From the NCBI GenBank assembly GCA_030512295.1, contig JAULSR010000002.1, forward strand, positions 9,796,001 through 9,860,000: DNA of 64,000 nt. The letters run 5' to 3'. Of the stretch, positions 56,101 through 64,000 are shown one piece after another. The notes below the pieces were generated by a model, which saw only the letters and a list, made by a program, of their open reading frames with translations, ran no database searches and was not told where the DNA came from. This DNA is from Bombardia bombarda (taxonomy: Eukaryota; Ascomycota; Sordariomycetes; Sordariales; Lasiosphaeriaceae). Positions within the stretch are counted from its first letter, which is position 1, and every line of letters starts with the position of its first letter. A program made the translations under genes and the position numbers.

Positions 56101-56928
56101 CTCGAAGCGCGTCATTGGAGGGGAGATTCCGGTGATTGAGTAAATGGAGTTGAAGGGGGCATATTCGAGGAGCAATGGTGCGTAGGGCAGCTGTCCGTCC
56201 GAGTGCTGCGTCAGCTCAGCATATGCTTGCTTGGTCATGAAGACGATCTCTCGCCCTTTGTCCTCGCTCGGAAGTTCTGTCATTGGGACTGCCTGCATGG
56301 ATCGGAGATTGGTAAGGGTCCTGGGATCGATCTGTCGCGGTGTCTGGATTCTCGACGACTCGAAGGGGCGGAGATCTTCTGTCGAGGCGGCAGCCTTGGA
56401 TATCCTGTCTCTGGCGGCAGCGGAAGTCTGGGCGTAGGAGGATCTCGTCCTCGACAAGTCGTAGAGAGTATCGATAGAAGTGGTCAGGTCCCGCACAAGG
56501 TCCTCAAACCGGTTCTTGTCCCAGACGACAAGCTGGATCTTCTCTCCCCTTCTTGGTGGGTTGTCGGGCTCGACTCTCTCACCAGCCAGGCGGCGGGAGC
56601 TGTGCCACAGGGGCTCGGCCTCGGCCAGAATGTCCTTGATGGTGGACATGATGCTGCCAACGACCTCGCTGAGGCCGGCCTTGGACAGGGACGAGTCGAT
56701 GAGGACCTCCGCCGACTGGTTGGGATCGGACCACTCCAGGCCCCAGCTGACAAGCCGATCCTTCTGGATGCGCAGCTTGCGATGTAGGGCCTTGATGTCG
56801 GGGTCGGCCTCGGCATGCTGAACAGGATCCTTGACGAAATCGGACGACTTTTTGGTGTCGTTGTAGAGCCTGCTCAGCCGTCTCTGGACGGTGGGCAACT
56901 GAAGCCCGCCCATGGTGTATGCGTCCAT
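53116..56928 (-). CDS. HeLo-like / pseudokinase / trypsin-like protease fusion, up to 1270 aa
   Basis: One long frame, ATG at 56928. Residues ~1-190 resemble the helical HeLo/prion-inhibition-type domain of fungal cell-death proteins (IKALHRKLRIQKDRLVSWGLEW). Residues ~230-500 match the kinase-like domain seen beside such domains. The catalytic loop reads ITHGNLLDDNISF (~376, HRD replaced by HGN) and the DFG site reads SSFDLFSD, so it is a probable pseudokinase; the FDLYSLAMVLLSIGLW helix is typical. The C-terminus is a chymotrypsin-fold protease with His in YGMTVHHML (~804), Asp in HEIDWALFEF (~973) and Ser in GIPGDSGAWVV (~1089). A long acidic, Gln- and Ser-rich insertion lies between His and Asp. 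The last ~130 residues are basic, then acidic. An in-frame 54-nt intron may remove residues ~611-628. A cell-death or surveillance role is inferred. Confidence 0.8.
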   Translation of the reverse strand: MDAYTMGGLQLPTVQRRLSRLYNDTKKSSDFVKDPVQHAEADPDIKALHRKLRIQKDRLVSWGLEWSDPNQSAEVLIDSSLSKAGLSEVVGSIMSTIKDILAEAEPLWHSSRRLAGERVEPDNPPRRGEKIQLVVWDKNRFEDLVRDLTTSIDTLYDLSRTRSSYAQTSAAARDRISKAAASTEDLRPFESSRIQTPRQIDPRTLTNLRSMQAVPMTELPSEDKGREIVFMTKQAYAELTQHSDGQLPYAPLLLEYAPFNSIYSITGISPPMTRFERLSAALQTEPQRSPGSWTGLPRLLGYFEDMENSRFGLVYRFPRTFNPVSFEHLTQNPLYNLCSLADLLARPDFEPKLEAKFRLASNLANTVFDMHARGITHGNLLDDNISFCNAVGTDPEVSEVNRGEVDIRRPLISSFDLFSDPQSQDASTPFSLYRHPLDPRNSAQSPLAANPDSKTFDLYSLAMVLLSIGLWTKLDNIVPDTASPEIPESVFEQLAIRCGTLYTKAVQTCWNAVDQEMTGAHSTEQIVNHVQLKASRYLEACCILDGVSNLEERLGDDLGEGRPDNVRLSTTSLAGPSKSRGAAPPTPSLGRTETWGSVQTTEEPPQLQTRGKYIASSRHQIMLTSKSKGTVEPPVAPPPVKMRLYSQICLPQDVVEQWNTVLMPQIDLALRHFYRKNPESVEISLESIGETPQRTKPTVLVVCTSVSKVRAILKKKLGILFDGTTGFRLKVCHGRVLRSRNDVAGRSMANPEGGNLDQDVAANPDYQERPQNGASIGAWNGSNHLPAVSFGGLIMVDNKQYGMTVHHMLDEPIQRDHDTKDAAEDSTRSMARPQSEAVPDLAAWYAAQQQQQQQHSQRSDSDPDSSDAEDYACEFSDSDSDAFSESAITSEASDDEGEEEDEEYAEEGDIPGVEPGCGGGYIVTQPALDDVPDGFYPSAETEDEDHIDTYRLGEVYASSGIRRRMEHGLLHEIDWALFEFRNIRKPDDNMIPCAQSPNTRAKRAADRPSISTPTIHPTSVVPARSLPGLQVQCMARTSGLQTGVILPTITLVKIYGRKSASHTYQVSGTPSRSTNEGGSRRLPSMGIPGDSGAWVVERDHGQVCGHILAWSGRKRVAYICPMDVLLLDIAETVEAVEIRLPGGELLVSSAEKWRRRESRVTDISRASTILNSGIREELQEEGSEALAMIPGRQRKEKRQRREDKDGHQRLSQRGSYKRPSGIDNDDGDNDNDDDDNSYDEGVEVELASDIKQLHLSEHGFPMGLGQWGIT
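55044..55097 (-). other. probable 54-nt stopless intron within the HeLo-protease gene
   Basis: On the minus strand GTAAATAC opens it, CATGCTGACAT gives a branch point, and CGAAAG closes it. Its length is a multiple of three and it has no stop, so both spliced and retained forms keep the frame. Confidence 0.6.
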
Positions 56929-59900
56929 GGCAGCGGCGATAGGGGGCGCTCAGGCGGAAAGAGCTCTGCTGGGTCGATAGGGGAAGGAAGGAGGTGTGGG
57001 ATCAACACATTGCTCAGGAGGAGGAGTCTTGGTGGACGTTATCCAGCAGTGATCTCGTCTGGTGTATGTACAGTGCAGCGCGTTGTAGGTGCCGTGCTGG
57101 TCGGGCCTGGCTCTTACTAGGTACCTTGGTAGGTACCCTATGCACCCAAGGCGACTTTGTGTGTGCTGTATGCACCTAACCTGGGCCAGTGAGGCACACT
57201 CAGTGTCGCGTCTGGGCGACACTAGACAGCAACTGCGACAGTTGCTGGTGGACTTGGGCAATCTAACCTCAGCTCCTGCAAGCCCTGGCGAAAGGTCAAA
57301 GTAGAAGTAAATGCGCGATACCCAATGCCTCGAAGACGCAGGCGAGAAGGAGCGGCACGGAAGGGAAAGGGCGTAAAAGAGGTGGGGGGATGAGATGTTG
57401 AGACTTGAGGGGGGCGGTGGGCAGTCGCGATGGCGACACATCAAAGATTAAGTGTGGTGTGGGGGGGATTAACAGAATTGAACTCAAGGCCCAGAGAAAG
57501 CAAAAAGCAGAGAGGTCATCGCGGACGCCATGTTGGATCCGACGGCGATCGGGTCTCCCAATGGCTCTCGTTATCTCGGTGCCTTGTGGCAAGTCGACAG
57601 CTCGGACGGGAGCTTGCAACCTGCAAGTCAAAAGCGGCGCCTAGCTTGCTGCGTATTGGCTGTGGGCGCGGTACAGAATGCTGCTGCCTGATCTTTCTGG
57701 CGGGGGTGCTGCATTGCACTTGCATTTGACCCCAACCTGCGGCACGCTTGTGTGCATTCTGGCCTCTGGCTGCCTTGGCCATGTGGGGCACCGCACGTGA
57801 GGTCTGCCCGCTATTCGTAGCTAAGCCATTGCCAGCTGCTTGCCGCTCGAAAACTAAAAGATTCTTATTCTCCAGCTATCATCTGCCAGCTGGCAAGGGA
57901 GGGGGTCATAAGTTCCCAGGCTGCAGTGAAACTGAAATTAGGGGTGCCACAAACTCGGTTTGTCACACCCACACCTTCTTTTGCATTGATCGGCTTCTTC
58001 TTTGATGGGCAACATGGAAGTTGCTTTTCGCCTCTGACGACGATACGAGCCGCCGATAGGAGCGGCCTCTAAATCATTATTTATGTCGACATTCAAAACA
58101 TGCAAGACAGCCACGACACAACATCCATTTTCATGTCGCATCAAGCTTCAACCACCTTGGCCTCAAGTCTTTGGAGACCCAGACCCACATTCAGGCCAGC
58201 CATTGGTCCGTGACGCTCACACTTTCCTGATCTCCCCAAAGGGAAGATCCGCCGTGATAGGAAAGCTTAATTACCTTACCTTTTCTGGCTGGTTGTAGAC
58301 GGTTGCAGAAGGAGGTAGACAGCCCTAAGTATTTCATCAATTTCACCTAAGGAGCACGCAGTTTATAGTTCTGCCTAATACTCCTCTTGATAGACATCAA
58401 AAGCCTAGAGGTACCTTTCAAATGAATGGACAATGAACATTTGGATACCTTGTGAGGAATTATACGATACATGGCGGCTATTGCACAATTTTACAGCTAT
58501 TGCACAATTTTACATGTAGTCGGGCCCTTGAAAACTAGGTATATCTGATGGGACAGGTACATTGGAGGACCCAATGCCAAGCAGGGGATGTGACGGAGGT
58601 GCTACAATCCAGTAAGGCAGAGGTATTACGCAAAATGTACAGCATAAACCAGATAATACAACCTGAAATTTTACCAGTGACGGTTTAACCATCCGCCACA
58701 AAAAATGGTGGATCTCTACCGGCCTACTCTTATATTATGAGATGTCTCTATTATTCGTATATTTAATCGTATGTGACTCACATCTTGAACACCGGGAGGA
58801 CGGCACAGGAGACTTTACACATTTACCATAACGTAGGTACCTATGCGTGCTGTGCTATTTCGCCATGGTTCCGTAAAAGCAACATGCTCTTACAATCTAC
58901 TATTGCTGCAATGTACCAGATGGTTACATTCACTTAAACCTGCATAAAGTAAAGCATCAATGCTGCGTCAAACTGATCACTACTAGCAGCTGACCACCAA
59001 CAGGTCCATGACACTCAATTCAGCAATATTGAGCTAAAAAAAATGCATACTTTATCCTACCTATTTTCCTGGTGCCTGTTAGACCGAATGCAGTTCATTT
59101 TAGGCTTATGCAACCGCACCCCGAAAGCAGTACCGCCAAGTGACCAAGGAAACAAGGCAGCAGCATAACGAGTCAACTCACGGTGCTCCTCTACACCATC
59201 ACAGTTCTCCTTAGGTACCCCCAATGGTACGTACATCAGTCTGACATTGAACTCTGGACTAGTGGCATAGCCTGTGGCACCTATGTAAGTAGATTTGTAG
59301 GATAGAGATCAGGCGAGACACCATCTGGCCGACCGTCCAGACGATTGCTCAGAGGATCGTGTTATTTCCGTTGACTCGAGATACTAAGTAAGTTTGCTCC
59401 ATCTATGGCTGTTGGATACCCCAGTTCCCACCATGCGCTGATTTACATGACGCCCATCGTTCGGACCAAGACATTGTGTTATTGTTAAGCCCGCGTCCAG
59501 CATGTACTCGTAGGATGATATATCACGCCCAATACCGCACTCTTGAAGTGGAAACTGCCCCGGTAGCTCTGCGTTCTATTGTTTTCATGTACGATAATCA
59601 AGTAAAACTAAAACAACCCCCTATTTCTTATATTAAAAATATTAATTTGCAGCATTCATAAGTGGCTTTAATCCCGGGGCATGCTCTCTAGCATTCTATG
59701 AGAACAATTACTGGCGAATGGAGGTACAAGTGTATGCACATTACGCCCATGTGTCGGTTGCCTGCTTCCATACTCGGGGGGAGGAACACAACCAAAGATA
59801 AGTAAAAGCACCAATCAACCTTGGTCGTGATACCTGATGATACACTGGAATCATGGTCTGACATGCATGTCATCCAGCTGGCAACAAGGCAGAACCAACA

Positions 59901-60360
59901 ATAAGTCCTCGTAGATACACAACATGTGCAGGCAGCCGTTATCTTGGTGCTATACAGAGCAGGCAACCATATAAGGTTCCAAGGGAAAATAGACTGAGTG
60001 ATTATGATGGTGGACTCGCTTTATCAACGAGCTCTTCACAAGGAGGCACTGGCCCACATTAGACCCTTCACTAGCTTAAATCATGTGGTAAGCAATCCGT
60101 AGCTGCTCACATACATCATATAATCTCAGTCATGAGCCTCAAGTACTGCTACCTATACCTCTGCATGTACCTTTCGGTGAAGTACCTATGTATCCCGCCA
60201 CGAAACCCCCCTCTCGACCCCGGGTAATCTCCTTGATAGTCGCAGAAACGTTGAGGGTAACGAATTGAGCTTTACAGTGCGGTAGCAGTACTGTTATACT
60301 AGATAGATGCGAGTAGTTGGCTTAAGCTACATTCTAGAACATAACATTGCCCATTACCAT
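56929..60360. other. long gene-poor spacer
   Basis: 3.4 kb with no supported gene. The left ~500 bp is the promoter of the HeLo-protease gene. The rest is AT-richer and carries several GGTACC/TAGGTA motifs (about 57118-57140, 58408, 58834-58843, 59213 and 60165-60190) and a 19-bp tandem duplication (58477-58514). Confidence 0.5.
58477..58514. repeat. 19-bp direct tandem duplication
   Basis: GCTATTGCACAATTTTACA occurs twice head-to-tail without mismatch. Confidence 0.9.
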
Positions 60361-61341
60361 TTAGTTTGGTATCGTGTTAGTCGCTGGAATCAAGCGTAAG
60401 CTCAGAAATCGCCCATCCCCGGTCTCCCCCGTCAGTGTCTTTGGCGAACCTGTTGTAAACAACGAGATGCTGACATGTACACTTCTTGTGTTGTCTTTCG
60501 GCACTCTCTCATTGCTCTTCCTAAGCTCTTCTAGAACGAGCAGGCTCCCATCTCCTGCCGCCGATACGGTGGCGGGGACCGGCAATGTCCACTCCGACGC
60601 TGGTGACACGGCCCCCCCATCATCTGGCCTTTTACTGTCACCTCCCAGAACTGCGTGATAAACCCGTCTTAGCTTCTCAACCCTCTGTTCTCCCTTTACA
60701 AACAGCTCTACCCCCGCAACACCCATAACCAGGCTCGGATGCTCCGTGACCTCCTTTCGTTGTTGATAAGGCACACGCAGCTCCCTTGGCGTCCTGTCCA
60801 AGCACCAAAACGGCAATTCACCGCCTGTGATATCTAGGAATCCCAGCTCTCTGCCATAATAGCCTTGAGACTTGACGTAGACTTCTTTGGGCGCAGCCAC
60901 CGCCCAGCGGACCTCAGTCCCCTCGGGAGTAATGCGCCCACCAGCAGAGGGGTTCAAGTAGGTAAAAGATTCGGGCTTTTGCTGGGCGGCGCGCACATGG
61001 GCTTGTATGGTGGGGAAATATTCCTCTGGTGCTGGCGGCGACGCCTGTGCCGGACTCAGCAAGGTTAGCGCCCAGTCGACGATTTCGCCCTCGGTGCAGG
61101 CGCCCCAGCGATGCGCAGCGCGCTTTGCGGGGTCGACATCGTGGACGAATGCAATCATCTCAATGTAGGTGCCGTCGGAAAAGATGATGAGTTTGTTCTC
61201 GGTCACGCCGTCGGCATGTTGGCCGCCTGGGAGGATGGTGAAGGCGGCGGTGATCCATGCGGGGAGGTTGGACAGGAAGTGGGGGGAGACGAGAAGGACG
61301 ATGTGGTCGAGAGCGACGGCGGGGGCATTGGCTGGCGCCAT
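60361..61341 (-). CDS. glyoxalase-like domain protein, 326 aa
   Basis: ATG at 61341 (MAPANAPAVALDHIVLLV), TAA at 60361. The frame is open farther upstream to a GTG at 61416, but the conserved start is the ATG. The first part matches the Glyoxalase_3 type: LDHIVLLV, the His-containing strand, then FTILPGGQHADGVTENKLIIF and DGTYIEMIAFV (the metal-ligand His and Glu positions). A second module-like half (GVELFVKGEQRVEKL) includes a Ser/Gly-rich linker. Family members are metal-dependent lyases or dioxygenase-fold proteins of mostly unknown substrate. No signal peptide is seen, so it is probably cytosolic. It is followed on the same strand, 608 bp away, by the phytase-like gene. Confidence 0.8.
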   Translation of the reverse strand: MAPANAPAVALDHIVLLVSPHFLSNLPAWITAAFTILPGGQHADGVTENKLIIFSDGTYIEMIAFVHDVDPAKRAAHRWGACTEGEIVDWALTLLSPAQASPPAPEEYFPTIQAHVRAAQQKPESFTYLNPSAGGRITPEGTEVRWAVAAPKEVYVKSQGYYGRELGFLDITGGELPFWCLDRTPRELRVPYQQRKEVTEHPSLVMGVAGVELFVKGEQRVEKLRRVYHAVLGGDSKRPDDGGAVSPASEWTLPVPATVSAAGDGSLLVLEELRKSNERVPKDNTRSVHVSISLFTTGSPKTLTGETGDGRFLSLRLIPATNTIPN

Positions 61342-61949
61342 GTTTGTGATGTTTGGGGGTGGTAGGCACTGGTGTGGTATCTGTGTCGAGGTTGGTGATT
61401 TTCCAGGCAAAGGCACTCGAGTTCAGCACATGTGACTCGCGGGAGGGGTGAGAAACTTTTGGGTCAATCTGCTGCCATTGTTTGCGGTCCGATGGTCGGC
61501 GGGCTGACCTTCCCTCTTCCCCCTTCCCCTTTTAAGAGGCTAAAATTAGACAAGTTGCGGGGAAAATGAGGTCACTGGCCATAACCTATCAATTGACGCC
61601 GCTCGTACTTGCGATCTGTACGGGATATCCAGGAAGGACACACAAGCATGTAAATCGGACGACCTGGTGATTTCTTCAGTGATTGACAGAGCGCCGTGGC
61701 TGGTCTTGTCAAGACAATTGTATATGCAGCATTGTCATTTGCAGGACGCAACCAGTACCGCTGCTAATACCTGTTGTAAATAGGTACATACATGATACCT
61801 GGACTTAAATAGGTATAGTTACATATTCTTTGTCCCCCAAGTCAGGATACCACGAGTGCATCCGAACATCTCATTTTCTATTTTCATACTCCTCCAAACG
61901 CACATCAATTTCTTATAGCTTCAGTTCTAGTCTGCGCACGTTTGAGCAC
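61342..61949. other. intergenic, glyoxalase-like promoter
   Basis: No gene is seen. It includes several TAGGTA motifs (about 61782-61815). The right end holds the 3' region of the phytase-like gene. Confidence 0.4.
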
Positions 61950-63683
61950 TCAAATCAGCGGCTTGCTCCCAGCGGGTAGAGTAACCTTGAATAGCAAGGC
62001 TTGGTTCTCCAAGAAGGGCACCGCCAGCGTGGTGTCCTTGAACTGTATCTTTCCAAAGTCTATGAACCCTAAATCCATTATCAGCCGCAGTCGATGACAA
62101 ACGTAGGTGCAAAAGATTGTGCATACCGTTATCTGTGACAAAATCATTGTCCGACACGGTCAGGAGGAAGTACTCATCCTTCTCGTCCCGGCCGTCCTTG
62201 ACATTGTTGACGGGTAACAGGGCAAGGGACTCCCACTTTTCGTTGAGCAGGCCAAGATCGTCAGGGGCGCCGTTGTGGATTGCACTACCGTTCACGGAGC
62301 TTTTAAAACGGCTGAGCTGTTCGTTCAGGTTGAAGTCGAGGAAAGGACATAGCTTTGCAGGGACGATTCCTGCAACAAGGGTGTCGGCTGTGGGAATCTC
62401 GTTAGTGATGACTCTTTGTTCCATCGGATTAAAACCTGCAGTGCAAGTAGGGAATGGAACACGGGCTCACATGGGTTTGCAGTGCCACCAATGGTGATGT
62501 TGCCGTTTTGGATGTCATCAAACACAGGCCCCTTGATGTTTGTGGCTCCTGAAATGTCGACAATATCCACGTGGCGGTACCGCGATAGGGAATCACTCTG
62601 ACCACGGCCAGAGCCCGAGTCGCGCGCCAGGATGAGAAACTGTGTGTCAGAGATGTAGAGCATCTCAGACTGGGCCGCAATGCGGTTGTTGCCATTGGCA
62701 TTCTTGAAGATGGGCAGGGGCACGACATACTCGGCCGCGTATTGAATGGCGTTCTTCTTGGAGATGTCGTACTTGAGCAGGCGTGTGTTTTCCCGCCTGG
62801 ATGAGCTGGCGCCACCGTCCTGCCGCGCTGCCGACTGCAGCATAACCCAGAGCGTCTTGCCGTCGGGGCTCGCTGTCAGGCCCTCGTATCCCTGGTTGTT
62901 CTGGCGGCCGTGGTCCGGGTCAGCCGGCACAGGCACAAGGGAGGGGTTGTAGATGGGCGGCGTGTTGGAGTTGAAGCTGATCTGGCCGTTGCGGATAGGT
63001 AGCAGCGCATCCGGGGCCTGGATGGCGGAAATCATCTTTCCGGATGAGCTGAATTTGTACAGGGACGGGCCATACTCGTCGCTGATCCAAAAGCCACCAT
63101 CATCATCGAGGACAATGCCCTCGGCATCTAGGGCAATGCGCTTGCCGCCGGGACCTTGGCCACCAAAGCCATCGCCAGGATAGGTCGCGGCGGGCATCAG
63201 CGGGAAGCCGGAATAGCTGAGCCCTCCGATGAAGTCAGGATCCAAGCCCGTCATTGGGGTGCCGTCGGGCCCAGACAAGAGGATGGATTTTTTATATTTG
63301 AATGCGATGTTTGGAGCTGAAGGGTTGGCCACCGTGGCACGCTTTACGGGCGTGAAGGTTATGTCGAATATGTGCACGCGCGGAATTGTGTTCTGCGTCC
63401 CGTTCGTGTTCCACCCTCGATCGGGGAGGCCATACAGGGTGCCCCTGTAGGTGTCTCCCACCTTCTTCCACTTGGCGACTGCTATCGAGGATCCGAGACT
63501 GATGGTATCGCCATATTGATCTCGGTCATCCGACGGAACTGAGCCGTAACCGTGGAGGGAGGTGTAGGTGTATGTTTTGGCACTGCAGGTTACCGGGGGG
63601 CTTGCGGGATAGCAACGCGCGCCAAGAGCGGTCGATGCAAAGCTAAGTGCAGCAAGGGCTGTCCGGAGCCAGACTGCAACCAT
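61950..63683 (-). CDS. secreted esterase-like phytase family protein, 530 aa, 3 exons
   Basis: Exons 62471-63683, 62127-62387 and 61950-62068, GT..AG, in phase (1593 nt). The first intron has a strong CACTAAC branch point and TTCCCACAG acceptor. A signal peptide (MVAVWLRTALAALSFASTALG) precedes the beta-propeller-like domain of the 'esterase-like activity of phytase' family. Conserved pieces include YGLPDRGWNTNG, DAEGIVLDDDGGFWISDEYG, NNQGYEGLTASPDGKTLW, LLKYDISKK and LNEKWESLALLPV with SDNDFVTDNG. The family is usually secreted and may release phosphate or act on esters; the substrate is not established. The C-terminal exon adds FIDFGKIQFKDTTLAVPFLENQ. No GPI signal is evident. Confidence 0.88.
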
Positions 63684-64000
63684 TATGAAGATGAAGACAT
63701 GAATCTGATGGAGTGATTATGCCTTGAAAGAACTGAATATTCATGCTTGGGCTTTCATCCTTTTTATCACCAATTATCATATCCCTAGCCAGTGTCATCA
63801 CTTTTCTGCAGCCTCAACTTCAGCTGTTGCGGTCGTTCCTGCATTGGGAACTTGGGTCGTGGCCGATTCCTCAGGGGCCATCCCATGTGGTCGTACCTGG
63901 CAACGTGATTGGACAATTGGGGTTGATTGGAACTGGTAAAGACGCACGTGTGGTTGTTGACGAGGGGTAATCCGTCGGTTATGGCCCCAATTCAAGACAC
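63684..64000. promoter_or_regulatory. upstream region of phytase-like gene
   Basis: No gene is supported up to the window end. It should include the promoter of the minus-strand phytase-like gene. Confidence 0.4.

Noticed and set aside
62405..62470. A 35-nt intron (GTGAGC to TGCAG) in the phytase-like gene
   Set aside because: It is too short for a fungal intron. The CACTAAC branch point and TTCCCACAG acceptor 48 nt further on give an in-phase 83-nt intron.
1..64000. CRISPR array, rRNA or bacterial operon features
   Set aside because: No regularly spaced repeats, rRNA signatures or ribosome-binding-site-led gene strings were seen. Intron-rich genes show a fungal nucleus.

Overview
This is nuclear DNA of a filamentous ascomycete (Pezizomycotina, most likely a Sordariomycete). 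The genes are split by short introns (about 50-155 bp) with GT..AG ends and CTRAC-type branch points. Typical filamentous-fungal families are present: a class II hydrophobin, a GH10 xylanase, an AflR-type Zn2Cys6 regulator, an NmrA-like reductase, a Doa10-type membrane ubiquitin ligase and fungal NLR-like proteins. No rRNA, tRNA or CRISPR array was recognised. I rebuilt multi-exon genes by joining exons whose phases agree, and exon coordinates are given in each entry.

Layout. 1-7 kb: an unknown multi-pass membrane protein (+), a disrupted hypothetical gene (+), and a malate/TDT-family transporter (-). 8.1-9.8 kb: a bicovalent-FAD oxidase (-) containing an 8-nt microexon. 10.7-23.1 kb: an immune-like block made of a 2060-aa NLR-like protein (degenerate alpha/beta-hydrolase, degenerate NTPase, ankyrin repeats, ZZ finger, poly-Glu tail), a 306-aa probable all-beta protein, and, head-to-head with it, a 1234-aa ankyrin-subtilase with an intact Asp-His-Ser triad. 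23-30 kb: a gene-poor stretch, a class II hydrophobin (+), a LanC-like protein (-) and a GH10 xylanase (-). 30.3-33.3 kb: an AT-rich spacer holding a 655-bp element with terminal inverted repeats. 33-38 kb: a mitochondrial coiled-coil membrane protein, an AflR-like regulator and an NmrA-like reductase with a GC-AG intron (all +). 38.4-43.8 kb: Doa10/Ssm4 (-), which carries two apparent one-base frameshifts at homopolymers. 45.4-49.4 kb: a 1284-aa repetitive protein of the family often mislabelled 'hoxa13' (+). 50.7-52.0 kb: a fatty acid desaturase (-). 53.1-56.9 kb: a 1270-aa protein joining a HeLo-like region, a pseudokinase and a trypsin-like protease with intact His-Asp-Ser (-). 60.4-63.7 kb: a glyoxalase-like protein and a secreted phytase-like esterase (both -).

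The most interesting content is the set of protease-bearing and NLR-like genes. Ankyrin-subtilase beside a small beta protein recalls fungal pairs in which a protease activates a pore-forming partner. That parallel is inference and needs structure-level homology searches. The HeLo-pseudokinase-trypsin protein is a second candidate cell-death or self/non-self protein in the same window.
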